This document shows positions 18,729-28,520 of a stretch of DNA of 64,000 bases, one piece after another. The DNA comes from Paracoccus haematequi. Lineage in GTDB: Bacteria; Pseudomonadota; Alphaproteobacteria; Rhodobacterales; Rhodobacteraceae. Below the pieces are notes generated by a model. It was not told where the DNA came from and ran no database searches. It was given only the letters and a program-made list of their open reading frames with translations. The stretch's first letter is position 1; every line of letters starts with the position of its first letter. The position numbers and the translations under genes are program-made. The stretch spans positions 105,402 to 169,401 of the forward strand of contig CAMCVS010000001.1 of assembly GCA_945881965.1 (NCBI GenBank). Reading direction: 5' to 3'.

Positions 18729-20042
18729 GTGACCGATGACCCCGCCCGCGCCTATGCCGTGCCGACCGGGCGGCTGGACCGGATGTTGCGGATCGGCGGC
18801 ACCACCTCGGGCATCCTTGGCAGCGCCGTGGCGGGCGGGCTGCGCCAACTGGCGCGCGGCGAACGGCCCAGCGTGGCGGGGGCGCTGCTGACGCCCGCGA
18901 TTGCGGCGCGGATCACCCGCGATCTGGGGCAGATGCGCGGCGCGGTGATGAAGCTGGGGCAGATGATGTCGATGGACACCGGGCTGGTGCTGCCGCCCGA
19001 GATGACCGCGATCCTTGCCGCCCTGCGGGCTGACGCGCCGCATATGCCGCCGAAACAGTTGCAGACGGTGCTGAACGCGGAATGGGGGCCGGGCTGGTAT
19101 GGCCGGTTCGACCGGTTCGACGTGCGCCCCTTTGCGGCGGCCAGCATCGGGCAGGTGCATCGCGCGACGCAGGCGGGCCGCGATCTGGCGATCAAGGTGC
19201 AATACCCCGGCGTGCGCGCCAGTATTGACAGCGATCTGGATAACCTCGCGCTGGTGATGCGGTTGCCGGGGCTGCTGCCGCGCGGGATGGACCTGTCCCC
19301 GCTCTTGGCCGAGGCCAAGCGGCAATTGCACGTCGAGGCCGATTACCGCGCCGAGGCGCAGCATCTGACCGCGTTCCGCGATCTGCTGGCGGGGTCGGAT
19401 CGTTTCGTGCTGCCCGAATTGATCCCTGATTTGTCCACGCCGCAGGTGCTGGCCATGACCTATGTGGACAGCGCGCCGATTGACGCGCTGCTGGACGCGC
19501 CGCAAGCCACGCGCGACCGGGTGGCGCGGGACCTGATTGATCTGTGCCTGCGGGAATTGTTCGCGTTTGGGCTGATGCAGACCGACCCCAATCTGGCGAA
19601 TTACCGTTGGGATGCGGGGTCTGGCCGGGTTGTGCTGCTGGATTTCGGCGCAGCGATGCCGATTGATCCAGGCGTGGTCGCGGATTTTCGCGGGCTGTTG
19701 CAGGTGGCGCTTGGCGATGATCCCGATGCCACGCGGGCGGCGCTGCAGCGGATCGGGTATTTCGACACGGCGACCGCGCCACAGCATCAGGACCTGATCC
19801 AGTCCATGTTCACCGTGGCGATGGAACCATTGCGGCAGGACGCGCCGTTTGATTTCGGCACGTCACCGCTGTTGGAAACCCTGCGCGACATGGGTTTGGC
19901 CTTGGGCGCAGACCGCGATCTGGCGCATGTGCCGCCGCCTGCGACGCTGTTCCTGCATCGCAAGATCGGCGGGATTTACATGCTGGCGGCGCGGCTCGGC
20001 GCGCGGGTGGCGCTGCGGCCGCTGGTCGAACGGTTCCGTTAA
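18729..20042 (+). CDS. ABC1/UbiB-family atypical kinase, Coq8/ADCK-like
   Basis: This encodes 437 residues from a GTG preceded by AAAGGA; the open frame upstream to 18600 overlaps the STAND gene and is rejected. Family-specific motifs are all seen: the KxGQ helix (MKLGQMMS), the alanine-rich nucleotide loop AAASIGQVHRA, the VAIK-type lysine in AIKVQYPG, the catalytic loop QTDPNLANY and DFG in LLDFGAAM. The QTDPN form is closer to mitochondrial Coq8 than to E. coli UbiB. These ATPases support ubiquinone biosynthesis or lipid handling at membranes. It is 70 bases after the STAND gene on the same strand and may be co-transcribed. Confidence 0.88.
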   Translation: MTDDPARAYAVPTGRLDRMLRIGGTTSGILGSAVAGGLRQLARGERPSVAGALLTPAIAARITRDLGQMRGAVMKLGQMMSMDTGLVLPPEMTAILAALRADAPHMPPKQLQTVLNAEWGPGWYGRFDRFDVRPFAAASIGQVHRATQAGRDLAIKVQYPGVRASIDSDLDNLALVMRLPGLLPRGMDLSPLLAEAKRQLHVEADYRAEAQHLTAFRDLLAGSDRFVLPELIPDLSTPQVLAMTYVDSAPIDALLDAPQATRDRVARDLIDLCLRELFAFGLMQTDPNLANYRWDAGSGRVVLLDFGAAMPIDPGVVADFRGLLQVALGDDPDATRAALQRIGYFDTATAPQHQDLIQSMFTVAMEPLRQDAPFDFGTSPLLETLRDMGLALGADRDLAHVPPPATLFLHRKIGGIYMLAARLGARVALRPLVERFR

Positions 20043-20053
20043 ATCCGCCGCCC

Positions 20054-21100
20054 TTAGATCCTACTGCCCGTCGTGGCGTCGAACAGATGCGCGGCGCTGG
20101 CGTCAAAGGCAAAGGTCAGCCGGTCGGCCAGCGGCGCATCGGATGGCAGCGTGGCGACCAGGGCCTGCCCGCCCACATGCCCATGCACCAGACGCTGCGC
20201 GCCCAGTTCCTCGACATGGGCGACGGTCATGTCCAGCCCGCCCTCGGCACCTTCGGGGGCGCGGTGCAGATCCTCGGGGCGCAGGCCGAGCGTCACAGGG
20301 CCCTGCCCCGGCACCGCCACGGGCAACGCGACATCGCCCAGCATGACACGGCCATTGTCGCGGGTGGCCGCCAGCAGGTTCATCGACGGCGCACCGATAA
20401 AGCCCGCCACAAAGACCGAGGCCGGGTTGCGATACACCTCCAAAGGCGCGCCGATCTGTTCCACACGGCCCTTGTTCAGCACCACCAGCCGGTCGGCCAG
20501 CGTCATCGCCTCGACCTGATCATGGGTGACATAGACCGATGTGGTGCCAAGGCGGCGCTGCAACTGGCGGATTTCGCTGCGCATGGTGACGCGCAGTTTC
20601 GCATCCAGATTGGACAGCGGTTCATCGAACAGGAAGGCGGCGGGTTCGCGCACGATGGCGCGGCCCATGGCGACGCGCTGGCGCTGGCCACCGGACAATT
20701 GGCGCGGCTTGCGGTCCAGATAATCGCCGATTTCAAGGATCCCCGCCGCCTGATCGACCCGTCGCGCGATTTCGGCGCGGTCCATGCGGCGGTTTTTCAG
20801 CCCATAGGCCAGGTTCTGGCGCACCGTCATATGCGGATACAGCGCATAGTTCTGAAATACCATTGCGATATCACGTTCGCCCGGTTCCAGATCGTTCACG
20901 ACGCGGTTGCCGATCCGCACCTGCCCTGCCGTGATGGTTTCCAGCCCCGCGATCATCCGCAAGAGCGTGGACTTGCCACAGCCCGAGGGGCCGACCAGCA
21001 CGACAAATTCGCCATCCGCGATATCCAGCGTGACATTCGACACTGCCATGGCATCGCCCGCATAGGATTTGCCCACATTGTCCAGCGTGATGGTTGCCAT
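20054..21100 (-). CDS. ugpC: CUT1 ABC ATPase, UgpC type
   Basis: This encodes 348 residues with a GGAG site before ATG 21100. Walker A is GPSGCGKST, the Q-loop is [10 protein letters not shown], the signature is LSGGQRQR, Walker B is [11 protein letters not shown] and the switch is VTHDQ. The C-terminal TOBE/regulatory domain ([18 protein letters not shown]) is complete. It is the last gene of ugpBAEC and powers uptake of sn-glycerol 3-phosphate or glycerophosphodiesters. It sits one base after ugpE. Confidence 0.9.
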   Translation of the reverse strand: MATITLDNVGKSYAGDAMAVSNVTLDIADGEFVVLVGPSGCGKSTLLRMIAGLETITAGQVRIGNRVVNDLEPGERDIAMVFQNYALYPHMTVRQNLAYGLKNRRMDRAEIARRVDQAAGILEIGDYLDRKPRQLSGGQRQRVAMGRAIVREPAAFLFDEPLSNLDAKLRVTMRSEIRQLQRRLGTTSVYVTHDQVEAMTLADRLVVLNKGRVEQIGAPLEVYRNPASVFVAGFIGAPSMNLLAATRDNGRVMLGDVALPVAVPGQGPVTLGLRPEDLHRAPEGAEGGLDMTVAHVEELGAQRLVHGHVGGQALVATLPSDAPLADRLTFAFDASAAHLFDATTGSRI

Positions 21101-21101
21101 G

Positions 21102-21950
21102 TTATTTCTCCGTCTCGATCAGGCCTTTGACAAAGACCCGCTGCATCAGCACCACCACCAGCACGGGTGGCACCATCGCCATGACCGCCGCGGCCATGAC
21201 GTAATTCCAGATCGGCAAGCTGTCCACGGCTTCGGCCATCCGCTTGATGCCTGCGACGATGGTGTAAAAGCCCTCGTCAGTGGTGATCAGCAGCGGCCAC
21301 AGATACTGGTTCCAGCCATAGATGAACAGGATCACGAACAGCGCGGCGATATTGGTGCGCGACAAGGGGATCAGGATTTCCCAGAAAAACCGCAACGGGC
21401 CCGCGCCGTCGATCCGCGCCGCCTCCATCAATTCATCCGGGATGGTCAGGAACACCTGCCGGAACAGGAAGGTGGCCGTGGCCGAGGCTATCAGCGGGAT
21501 GGTGAGGCCCGCATAAGAGTTCAGCATCCCAAGATCGGCCACCACCTTGTAGGTCGGCAGGATGCGCACCTCGACCGGCAGCATCAGCGTGATGAAGATG
21601 CACCAGAATGCGAACATGCGGAACGGAAAGCGGAAATAGACGATGGCAAAGGCGGATGTGATGGATATCGCGATCTTGCCACAGGCAATCACCAACGCCA
21701 TGACCAGCGAATTGAACAGCATCCCTGACAAGGGCGGCGCGCCAAGGTTCGACAAGCCTTCGCCGAACATCGCGCCGTAATTGACCAGCGCCTGATCCCC
21801 CGGCCAGACAGGGATCAGCCCGGTTTCAAACGCCGATTGCGGATGGGTGGAGGCGACGATGGCCAGCCAGACCGGAAAGGCAACGGTCAACACGCCGATG
21901 ATCAGCACCAGATGGGCGGCGGCCTGCAACAGGGGGCGGCGTTCGATCAT
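21102..21950 (-). CDS. ugpE: CUT1 ABC permease, UgpE type
   Basis: This encodes 282 residues with six helices. The EAA loop is [28 protein letters not shown], and [25 protein letters not shown] closely follows UgpE. It assembles with UgpA as the membrane channel. It is one base from ugpA and one base from ugpC, so translation is probably coupled across the three genes. Confidence 0.9.
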   Translation of the reverse strand: MIERRPLLQAAAHLVLIIGVLTVAFPVWLAIVASTHPQSAFETGLIPVWPGDQALVNYGAMFGEGLSNLGAPPLSGMLFNSLVMALVIACGKIAISITSAFAIVYFRFPFRMFAFWCIFITLMLPVEVRILPTYKVVADLGMLNSYAGLTIPLIASATATFLFRQVFLTIPDELMEAARIDGAGPLRFFWEILIPLSRTNIAALFVILFIYGWNQYLWPLLITTDEGFYTIVAGIKRMAEAVDSLPIWNYVMAAAVMAMVPPVLVVVLMQRVFVKGLIETEK

Positions 21951-21951
21951 G

Positions 21952-22830
21952 TCAATACTCCACCCGGCGTTCGATATAGCGGAACTGGATCACGGTCAGC
22001 ACGATCACCACGCCCATCAGGATCACCGATTGCGCCGCCGACGAGCCAAGGTTCAGGCCAAGGAATCCGTCCACATAGACCTTGTAAACCAATATGTTAG
22101 TGGCCTGCGCCGGGCCGCCTTCGGTGGTGGCGTCAATCACCGGAAACGTGTCGAACAGCGCATAGACCGTGTTCACCACCAGCAGGAAGAATGTCGTGGG
22201 CGCCAAGAGCGGCAGCGTGAGGGTCCAGAACCGCCGCACCGGGCCTGCGCCGTCAATCGCGGCCGCCTCGCGCAAGGACGCCGGGATCGCCTGCAATCCG
22301 GCGACAAAGAACAGGAAGTTATAGCTGATCTGTTTCCACGTCGCGGCAATGATCACAAGGATCATGGATTGCGTGCCGTCCAGGCTGTGATCCCAGTCGA
22401 TGCCCAGCACCTCGAGCGCGTAAGGCGCCAGCCCGATGGTGGGATTGAAGATGAACCACCACAACAGCCCCGCAATCGCGGGCGCGACCGCATAGGGCCA
22501 GACCAAGAGCGTGGTGTATGTGCGCGCCGATGTCAGCATCCGGTCCACGGCCAGCGCCAGCAGCAGCGAAATCGACAGCGCCAGCACCGCGACAGAGATC
22601 GAAAACACCAGCGTGACACCGATGGAATCGACGTATTGGCTGTCATCCAGCAGGGCGGTGTAATTTTGAAACCCGACAAAGGTGGTTTTCAGGCCAAAGG
22701 CATCTTCGCGCAGGAAACTTTGCCACCCGGCCTGCGCGGCGGGCCACAGGAAGAAAATGAAGGTGACGACCAGTTGCGGGGCCAGCAACAGCCACGGCAG
22801 CAACTGATTGCGGAATATCGCGCGTTTCAT
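21952..22830 (-). CDS. ugpA: CUT1 ABC permease, UgpA type
   Basis: This encodes 292 residues. ATG at 22830 is preferred to one six codons upstream because it begins the standard [20 protein letters not shown]. It has the large periplasmic loop after helix 1 ([21 protein letters not shown]) and the EAA loop [25 protein letters not shown]. It starts shortly after a strong hairpin with a T-rich tail that separates it from ugpB, so its expression should be lower than that of the binding protein. Confidence 0.9.
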   Translation of the reverse strand: MKRAIFRNQLLPWLLLAPQLVVTFIFFLWPAAQAGWQSFLREDAFGLKTTFVGFQNYTALLDDSQYVDSIGVTLVFSISVAVLALSISLLLALAVDRMLTSARTYTTLLVWPYAVAPAIAGLLWWFIFNPTIGLAPYALEVLGIDWDHSLDGTQSMILVIIAATWKQISYNFLFFVAGLQAIPASLREAAAIDGAGPVRRFWTLTLPLLAPTTFFLLVVNTVYALFDTFPVIDATTEGGPAQATNILVYKVYVDGFLGLNLGSSAAQSVILMGVVIVLTVIQFRYIERRVEY

Positions 22831-22846
22831 GAGTGGGCCTTGCAGC

Positions 22847-22885
22847 AAAACGAAAAGACAGCCCGCGCGGGTGGCGCGGGCTGTC
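22847..22885 (-). terminator. Attenuator-like intrinsic terminator between ugpB and ugpA
   Basis: GACAGCCCGCGC and GCGCGGGCTGTC form a perfect 12-bp stem with a five-base loop (22857-22885). On the minus strand it is followed by TTTTCGTTTT. It lies between the ugpB stop and the ugpA start, so partial termination would keep binding protein in excess over permease. Confidence 0.75.
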
Positions 22886-22902
22886 GGTGACGCGGGCGCG
22901 TC

Positions 22903-24216
22903 TTACTTGTTGGCCGTTTCGAATTCACGGATCAGCACGTTGCCGCGCTTGACCAGATCATCCAGAGCAACCTGTGCGGTCTTGGTCCCGGCCAGCAGGG
23001 CCTGGAATTCTTCGTCGATGATGCCGCGGATCTGGACATAAGACCCGAACCGCAGACCCTTGGAGTTTTCGGTGGGCGCGTTCAGCGTCATCTGCTTGAT
23101 CGACACATCAGCGCCGGGGTTCTTTTCATAGTAACCCTGCGACTTGGACAGGTCCCATGCGGCCTGGGTGATCGGCAGATAGCCGGTGTCCTGGTGCCAC
23201 TTGGCCTGCACTTCCGGCGAGGACAGGAAGGTGAAGAAGTTTGCAGCGGCCTTGTATTCGGCCTCCGGACGACCGGTCATCACCCACAGCGTCGCGCCGC
23301 CGATGATCGAGTTCTGCGGTGCGATGTCGGCATAATGCGGCAACATGCCGTAGCCGACTTCGAATTCCTTGGCGTTGGCGACAACACCGGCGCGGGACGC
23401 CGACGAGTTCATGTAGATCGCACATTCCTGCGTATAGAACTTCGGCGGGGCATCAGAGCCGCCGCCCGGTCCGCCATACTGGAAGATGCCTTCTTTCTGC
23501 CAGCGCGCCAGGTTTTCCCAATGACGGGCCTGCACCGGGCCGTTCACGTTCAGCTCGGTCGCCAGACCGCCGAACCCGTTTTCCAGCGTGCCGATGGGCT
23601 GATTGTGCCAGGCCGAGAAGTTTTCCAGCTGTGCCCAGGAAATCCAGCCGGTGGTGAAGCCGCACTTGGCCGCGCCGGATTCCATGATCTTCTTCGAGAA
23701 GGCTTCGACCTCTTCCCAGGTTTTGGGCGGCGTGTTGCGGTCCAGACCGGCCTTTTCGAACACGTTCTTGTTGTAATACATGATCGGCGTCGACGAGTTG
23801 AACGGCATCGACAGCATGTTGCCTTCGGGGTCGGTGTAATAACCGACGACGGCGGGCAGGAAGCCCTTGGGGTCAAACGGCTCGCCCGCGTCCTTCATCA
23901 GCTGGTGCACCGGATAAATCGCGCCCTTGGCGGCCATCATGGTGCCGGTGCCGACTTCGAACACCTGCACGATAGCGGGCTGTTCCTTGGCGCGGAAGGC
24001 GGCGATGGCGGCGGTCATCGTCTCGGCATAGGTGCCCTTGAACGACGGGGTGACCTTGTATTCGGTCTGCGACGCGTTGTAGGCGGCGGCGACGGCCTCA
24101 AGCTTTTGGCCCAGTTCGCCACCCATGGCGTGCCACCACTGGATTTCGGTCTGTGCCACTGCGGCGGTCATCGAGGTGCTGAGCGCCAGCACCGACAGGC
24201 TGAGGGTACGGATCAT
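22903..24216 (-). CDS. ugpB: Glycerol-3-phosphate ABC substrate-binding protein
   Basis: This encodes 437 residues with GGGAG before ATG 24216 and a Sec signal peptide ending in AAVAQ. Similarity to UgpB is strong throughout: IQWWHAMGGELGQKLEAVA, KGTYAETMTAAIAAFR, QVFEVGTGTMMA, and near the end GLRFGSYVQIRGIIDEEFQ and KRGNVLIREFE. The protein captures sn-glycerol 3-phosphate or glycerophosphocholine in the periplasm. It is the first gene of ugpBAEC and is preceded by a four-unit Pho-box array, so phosphate starvation control is expected. Confidence 0.93.
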   Translation of the reverse strand: MIRTLSLSVLALSTSMTAAVAQTEIQWWHAMGGELGQKLEAVAAAYNASQTEYKVTPSFKGTYAETMTAAIAAFRAKEQPAIVQVFEVGTGTMMAAKGAIYPVHQLMKDAGEPFDPKGFLPAVVGYYTDPEGNMLSMPFNSSTPIMYYNKNVFEKAGLDRNTPPKTWEEVEAFSKKIMESGAAKCGFTTGWISWAQLENFSAWHNQPIGTLENGFGGLATELNVNGPVQARHWENLARWQKEGIFQYGGPGGGSDAPPKFYTQECAIYMNSSASRAGVVANAKEFEVGYGMLPHYADIAPQNSIIGGATLWVMTGRPEAEYKAAANFFTFLSSPEVQAKWHQDTGYLPITQAAWDLSKSQGYYEKNPGADVSIKQMTLNAPTENSKGLRFGSYVQIRGIIDEEFQALLAGTKTAQVALDDLVKRGNVLIREFETANK

Positions 24217-24261
24217 GGATGTCTCCCAGGTTAACGTGTGAGTTCGTCTTGGCGGTGTTCG

Positions 24262-24301
24262 GTGACAGTCGCATTGCAAGGACATGCAGGTTTTGTGACA
24301 G
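24262..24301 (-). promoter_or_regulatory. Tandem Pho-box array upstream of ugpB
   Basis: Read on the minus strand, four heptamers occur at exactly 11-bp period: CTGTCAC, CCTGCAT, TTGCAAT and CTGTCAC, separated by AAAA, GTCC and GCGA. The outer two match the PhoB half-site CTGTCAT in six of seven bases, and the first spacer is the canonical AAAA. The array ends 45 bases before the ugpB ATG. ugpBAEC is a known Pho-regulon operon in E. coli and rhizobia. Confidence 0.75.
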
Positions 24302-24314
24302 TCTGCGGTGCTGA

Positions 24315-25124
24315 TCACTTGATCCCGGCGCGCATGAAGCTTTGCACGAACTGGCGCTGGAACAGCAGGAACCCCAACAGCAGCGGCGCCGATGTCATCA
24401 GCGTGGCGGCCATGATCAGCGCCCAGTCGGTGCCGCTGTCGGTGGTGGAAAACAGCGACAGGCCCACGGTCAGGGGCCGGGTTTCCACCGAATTGGTGAT
24501 GATCAGCGGCCAGAGGAAATTGTTCCAGTGGTGGCTGACGGACACAAGGCCGAACGCCAGCATCGCGGGTTTGCCCAAGGGCACATAGACCCGCCACAAC
24601 AGGCCCAAAAGGGTGCAGCCCTCGACGCGGGCCGCCTCGTCCAATTCACGCGGGATGGTCATGAAGGTCTGGCGCAGCAGGAAAATCGCGAACCCCGACG
24701 CGAAATACGGCAGGCCGATCGCCACAATCGTATCCACCAGCCCCAGCGCCCGGATCGTCTTGTAATTCTCGACCAGCAGGATGTCGGGCGTCACCATCAA
24801 CTGCACCAGCACCAGCGCAAAGGCCGCGTTCTTGCCGGGAAACTCCAGCCGCGCAAAGGCAAAGGCCGCCAATGTGCACAGCACCAATTGCACCGACAGG
24901 ATCATCGTCACCAGCAGGATGGTATTCAGGAAATACCGCGCGAACGGAGCCTGTTCCCAGGCGCGGCTAAAATTATGCAACGTCAGCGGCGCGGTCAGAT
25001 CGAACTTTGCCTCAAATTCCGGCGCATGGAACGCCGCCCAGATCGCATAGAGCAGCGGCAGCACCCACAACAGCGCCAGCATCCACCCCGCCACACGCGC
25101 AAGAAAAGTATCCGTGCGGGTCAT
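24315..25124 (-). CDS. CUT1 ABC permease (MalG/UgpE type)
   Basis: This encodes 269 residues with six helices. The EAA loop is ELDEAARVEGCTLLGLLWRVYVPLG, and VSHHWNNFLWPLIITNSVETRPL is typical of the second permease in carbohydrate importers. It overlaps the preceding permease by four bases and ends the first of two consecutive CUT1 operons; ugpB follows after 98 bases carrying its own Pho-box promoter. Confidence 0.9.
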   Translation of the reverse strand: MTRTDTFLARVAGWMLALLWVLPLLYAIWAAFHAPEFEAKFDLTAPLTLHNFSRAWEQAPFARYFLNTILLVTMILSVQLVLCTLAAFAFARLEFPGKNAAFALVLVQLMVTPDILLVENYKTIRALGLVDTIVAIGLPYFASGFAIFLLRQTFMTIPRELDEAARVEGCTLLGLLWRVYVPLGKPAMLAFGLVSVSHHWNNFLWPLIITNSVETRPLTVGLSLFSTTDSGTDWALIMAATLMTSAPLLLGFLLFQRQFVQSFMRAGIK

Positions 25125-25990
25125 TTGTAATGCACCTTGCGGTCGGCGGCAAAGAACTGCCCGATGCCGACAACCGTCAGGATCGCGACCAGCACCATGG
25201 TCAGCGCGGATGCATAGGCGGTGTCCCAGAACCGGAATCCCACCTCGTAGATGTAATAGAGCAGCAGTTGCGACGCGTTATCCGGCCCGCCGCGCGTCAT
25301 GACATAGACATGATCCACCAGCCGGAACGCGCCGATCACCGCATTGACCGACACGAACAGCGTCGTGGGCATGATCAGGGGCCAGGTGACGCGGCGAAAG
25401 AATGTCCAGGGGCGGCAGCCCTCGATTGCTGCGGCCTCGCGCAGGGGTTCGGGGATGGTTTGCAGCGCGGCAAGGTAGAAGATCATGAAGAACCCCGCCT
25501 CTTTCCACACGGTCACGGCGGCGACGGCATAAAGCGCCGTGGCGGGTTGACCCACCAGGTTGACAGGTGCCAGCCCGACCAGATCACGCAATTGCGCGAT
25601 CAATCCGAACCCCGGCGCATAGAAGAACAGCCAGATATTGGCGACCGCGATCAAGGGCAGCACCGTGGGCGTGAAGAACGCCACCCGCATCAGCCCCACA
25701 CCGCGAAACCGCCGGTGCACGAACAGCGCCATCACCAGCGACAAGCCGACCGAGGCCGGGATGGTGATCGCGCCATAGATCGCGGAATTGATCATCGCCT
25801 TGGCAAAGATCGGATCGGCCATCATGTGGGCATAGTTTTCGAGGCCCACAAAACGCGCGGGGCGGCGGCCCTTGGCGGTGGACCAGAAACTGTCAATCAG
25901 CGTCTGCACCACGGGAATATGCGTAAAGGCCAGCAGAAACACGAATGCCGGCAGGATGAACAGCCAAGCTTGACCCCATGCGCGGCGCAT
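25121..25990 (-). CDS. CUT1 ABC permease (MalF/UgpA type)
   Basis: This encodes 289 residues with AAAGGA before the ATG. It starts WGQAWLFILPAFVFLLAFTH and carries the EAA loop PLREAAAIEGCRPWTFFRRVTWPLI and the motif YVMTRGGPDNASQLLLYYIY of first-permease CUT1 subunits. It follows the binding-protein gene after a 7-bp GC hairpin (26010-26033) and overlaps the next permease by four bases. Confidence 0.9.
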   Translation of the reverse strand: MRRAWGQAWLFILPAFVFLLAFTHIPVVQTLIDSFWSTAKGRRPARFVGLENYAHMMADPIFAKAMINSAIYGAITIPASVGLSLVMALFVHRRFRGVGLMRVAFFTPTVLPLIAVANIWLFFYAPGFGLIAQLRDLVGLAPVNLVGQPATALYAVAAVTVWKEAGFFMIFYLAALQTIPEPLREAAAIEGCRPWTFFRRVTWPLIMPTTLFVSVNAVIGAFRLVDHVYVMTRGGPDNASQLLLYYIYEVGFRFWDTAYASALTMVLVAILTVVGIGQFFAADRKVHYK

Positions 25991-26009
25991 CGTGTTTTCC
26001 TTTGGTGGA

Positions 26010-26033
26010 TGGGCCGGAGGCGAACCCCCGGCC
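26010..26033 (-). other. GC-rich hairpin between binding-protein and permease genes
   Basis: GGGCCGG and CCGGCCC form a 7-bp stem with a ten-base loop just after the stop of the binding-protein gene. No T-tract follows on the minus strand; instead the AAAGGA ribosome site of the next gene comes soon after. This is consistent with a 3'-end-protecting hairpin rather than a terminator. Confidence 0.5.
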
Positions 26034-26041
26034 CGGTGGGT

Positions 26042-27316
26042 TTAGCGGTAGGCCTTCAGGATCGCGTCGGCATCGGCTTGCGCGGCATCCAGCGCCTCTT
26101 TCGGGGACTTCTGGCCGGTGATCGCGGCTTCAAGCGCCGAGTTGATAATCTGCGTCACTTTCGGGCCTTCAAACACCGTCAGTTCGGCAATCGCGTATTG
26201 CAGTTGGTCACGCGCCACGGCGGCCTGCGGGAAACCGGCCACATAGTCTTTCATCACCGGGGTTTCCCAGACGTCGGCGCGGGGCGCGACATAGCCCGTT
26301 GCGATGGTCCAGTTTGCGGCCTGTTCGGGCGAGGTCGCCCATTTCACGAAATCAACGGCGGCCTTCAGTTCGGCCTCGTTGTTGCCCTTCATCAGATAGA
26401 AGTTGCCGCCGCCGGTGGGGGCGCCGTTCTGCTTGAGACCCGGCAGGAAACCGACGCCGAACGGGAACGGCGCGTTGGTGCGCACGTTGGTCAGGTTGCC
26501 GGTGGTGGTCCAGATCATCGCGGCCTGACCTTCAAAGAAGGCCTTGGGGGTCGAGCCCCATTCCAGGATGCCGGGGGCCATCACGCCATCGGTTTTCGAC
26601 AGCGCGACAATGGCTTCCAGCGCGGCGATGGCTTCGGGCGAGTTGAAATAGGTCTCGTTGCCAGCCGCATTGGCCATCTTGCCACCTGCGCCCGCAACGA
26701 TCCCCGACCAGAGCCAGGACGGGAAACCCGACGACGGGATCTGCACGCCATATTGCTTGACCGCGCCGCCGGCGTCCTTGACCGTCAGCTTCTTGCCCAT
26801 CTCGACCATTTCGGCCCAGTTTGCCGGACCTTTTTCGGGGTCCAGACCGGCGGCCTTGAACGCGTCCTTGTTCCAGTACAGCACCGGGGTGGACCGCTGG
26901 AACGGGATGCCCCAGGTCTTGCCGTCAGCCTGGCTGTTGGCCATGAACGCGGGGAAGAAACCGCCCAGCCATGCGGCTTTATCGGCCTCGGACACCAGAT
27001 CGTCAAACGCCACGACCAGCTCTTCGTCGATGAAGGCGAACATGTCGGCGGCCCCGGCGATGATCAATTCGGGCGGGTTGCCGCCGCGCGCTGCCGTGAT
27101 TGCCTTGGCGGTGGTGTCCACATAAGACCCGGTGTAGATCGCGCTGATCTTCACGTCGGGGTGGGCCTTCATGTAGTTGTCGGTCAGGGCCTGAACGGTT
27201 TCCGCCGCCTTGCCGCCAACGGCGACGGGGAAGTAAAACTCGAGGTCGATCGCAAAGGCCGGGGTGGCCAACGCAAACAGCGCGGCCGTGGCCAGGAAGT
27301 GCTGACGCAAAGTCAT
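26042..27316 (-). CDS. CUT1 ABC substrate-binding protein (UgpB-like, family 1)
   Basis: This encodes 424 residues from ATG 27316 with AAAGGA upstream and a signal peptide ending in ATPAFAI. The mature protein opens with DLEFYFPVAVGGKAAETVQ and contains GIPFQRSTPVLYWNKDAFKAAGLDPEKGP in pieces typical of family-1 sugar-binding proteins, plus KWATSPEQAANWTIATGY. It is related to but distinct from the neighbouring UgpB. The ligand could be a sugar, polyol or glycerol phosphate derivative. Gene order is ATPase, binding protein, permease, permease, which is unusual in placing the ATPase first. Confidence 0.88.
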   Translation of the reverse strand: MTLRQHFLATAALFALATPAFAIDLEFYFPVAVGGKAAETVQALTDNYMKAHPDVKISAIYTGSYVDTTAKAITAARGGNPPELIIAGAADMFAFIDEELVVAFDDLVSEADKAAWLGGFFPAFMANSQADGKTWGIPFQRSTPVLYWNKDAFKAAGLDPEKGPANWAEMVEMGKKLTVKDAGGAVKQYGVQIPSSGFPSWLWSGIVAGAGGKMANAAGNETYFNSPEAIAALEAIVALSKTDGVMAPGILEWGSTPKAFFEGQAAMIWTTTGNLTNVRTNAPFPFGVGFLPGLKQNGAPTGGGNFYLMKGNNEAELKAAVDFVKWATSPEQAANWTIATGYVAPRADVWETPVMKDYVAGFPQAAVARDQLQYAIAELTVFEGPKVTQIINSALEAAITGQKSPKEALDAAQADADAILKAYR

Positions 27317-27329
27317 CGGGGCAGTCCTT

Positions 27330-28424
27330 TCAGCTTGGTTGCAAGAGGGGCACCGCAGGCAGCGGCGCGGGGGTAAAGGCGATGCGGCGGAAGGTGGCGG
27401 CATCGAACAGATGCAGCGCGTCCGCGGGCCATGTCAGATGCAGCCGCCCTGATGGGCGCGGCAGATGCGCGGGCCGCCGGATCACCACGGGGGCACCGCC
27501 CACGCGCGCAGTGATCAACAGGTCCGCGCCCAGAAATTCCACGCTGTCCAGATCGGCAGGCGTGCCGTGATCGCCCAGCATGATTTCCTCGGGGCGCAGG
27601 CCAACCAAGGTGCCGCTGACGGCCTCGGGGGGCAGGGCGGCACCGGCGCGGTGCAGGCTGTCCGCCGGGATCAGGTTCATCGGCGGCGTACCGATGAAAC
27701 GCGCGACAAAGGTGGTGGCGGGGTGGCGATAGATATCCTCGGGCGTGCCTTCCTGTTCGACGCGCCCCGCGTTCAACAGCACGATGCGGTCGGCCATCGT
27801 CATCGCCTCGACCTGATCATGGGTGACATAGATCACCGTCAACCCCAGCCGCTGTTGCAGCGCGCGCAGTTCCAGCCGCATCTCGGCGCGCAGTTTCGCG
27901 TCAAGGTTCGACAGCGGTTCGTCCATCAGGCAGATCGGGCGTTCGGAAATCACCGCGCGCGCCAGCGCCACGCGCTGTTGCTGGCCACCCGACAATTGCG
28001 CGGGCTTGCGCGCCAACAGCGTGTCTAGCCCCATCATGCCGGCCACGCGGGCCAGCCGCGCGTCCTGATCCGCGCGCGGCACCCGGCGCACCGACAGGCC
28101 AAACAGGATATTGTCGCGCACCGTCAGGTGCGGAAACAGCGCATAGGATTGGAACACCATCGACAGGTCGCGCGCGACGGGGGGCGCATCGGTCACATCG
28201 CGCGCGCCGATCAACACGCGCCCCTTGGTAGGACGATCCAGCCCCGCCACCAGCCGCAGCAGCGTGGACTTACCACAGCCCGAAGGGCCCAAAAGCGCGG
28301 TGAACCGCTGCGGCGCGAAGGTCAGGTTGATGTCGGACAGCGCGACGGCGGCGTCAAAGCTGCGGCCAACGCCATCCAGCGTGACAGCCGCATCGGCGGG
28401 GTTGTTATCAGGCGCAATCATCAT
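27330..28424 (-). CDS. CUT1 ABC ATPase (MalK/UgpC type)
   Basis: This encodes 364 residues from ATG 28424 (an adjacent ATG at 28421 is equally possible); the frame further upstream lacks a ribosome site. Walker A is GPSGCGKST, the Q-loop is FQSYALFPHL, the signature is LSGGQQQR, Walker B is [11 protein letters not shown] and the switch is VTHDQ. The C-terminal domain has FIGTPPMNLI and VGLRPEEIMLGD. It is the first gene of the upstream CUT1 operon, 13 bases before the binding-protein ATG. Its promoter should lie in 28425-28620, divergent from the cyclase. Confidence 0.9.
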   Translation of the reverse strand: MMIAPDNNPADAAVTLDGVGRSFDAAVALSDINLTFAPQRFTALLGPSGCGKSTLLRLVAGLDRPTKGRVLIGARDVTDAPPVARDLSMVFQSYALFPHLTVRDNILFGLSVRRVPRADQDARLARVAGMMGLDTLLARKPAQLSGGQQQRVALARAVISERPICLMDEPLSNLDAKLRAEMRLELRALQQRLGLTVIYVTHDQVEAMTMADRIVLLNAGRVEQEGTPEDIYRHPATTFVARFIGTPPMNLIPADSLHRAGAALPPEAVSGTLVGLRPEEIMLGDHGTPADLDSVEFLGADLLITARVGGAPVVIRRPAHLPRPSGRLHLTWPADALHLFDAATFRRIAFTPAPLPAVPLLQPS

Positions 28425-28520
28425 GGGCTGTCCGGTAACCGATCCGCATGACGCATTCGTGACGCCTGCCACCTTGCGAACGGAGAAAACGACCACGACT
28501 TACCCGATTTGCGCGCTGTT

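Noticed and set aside
25007..27376. 789-codon plus-strand open frame
   Set aside because: It lies antisense to three well-supported ABC genes, is rich in H, R, Q and G as expected of a GC-rich shadow frame, and has no ribosome site.
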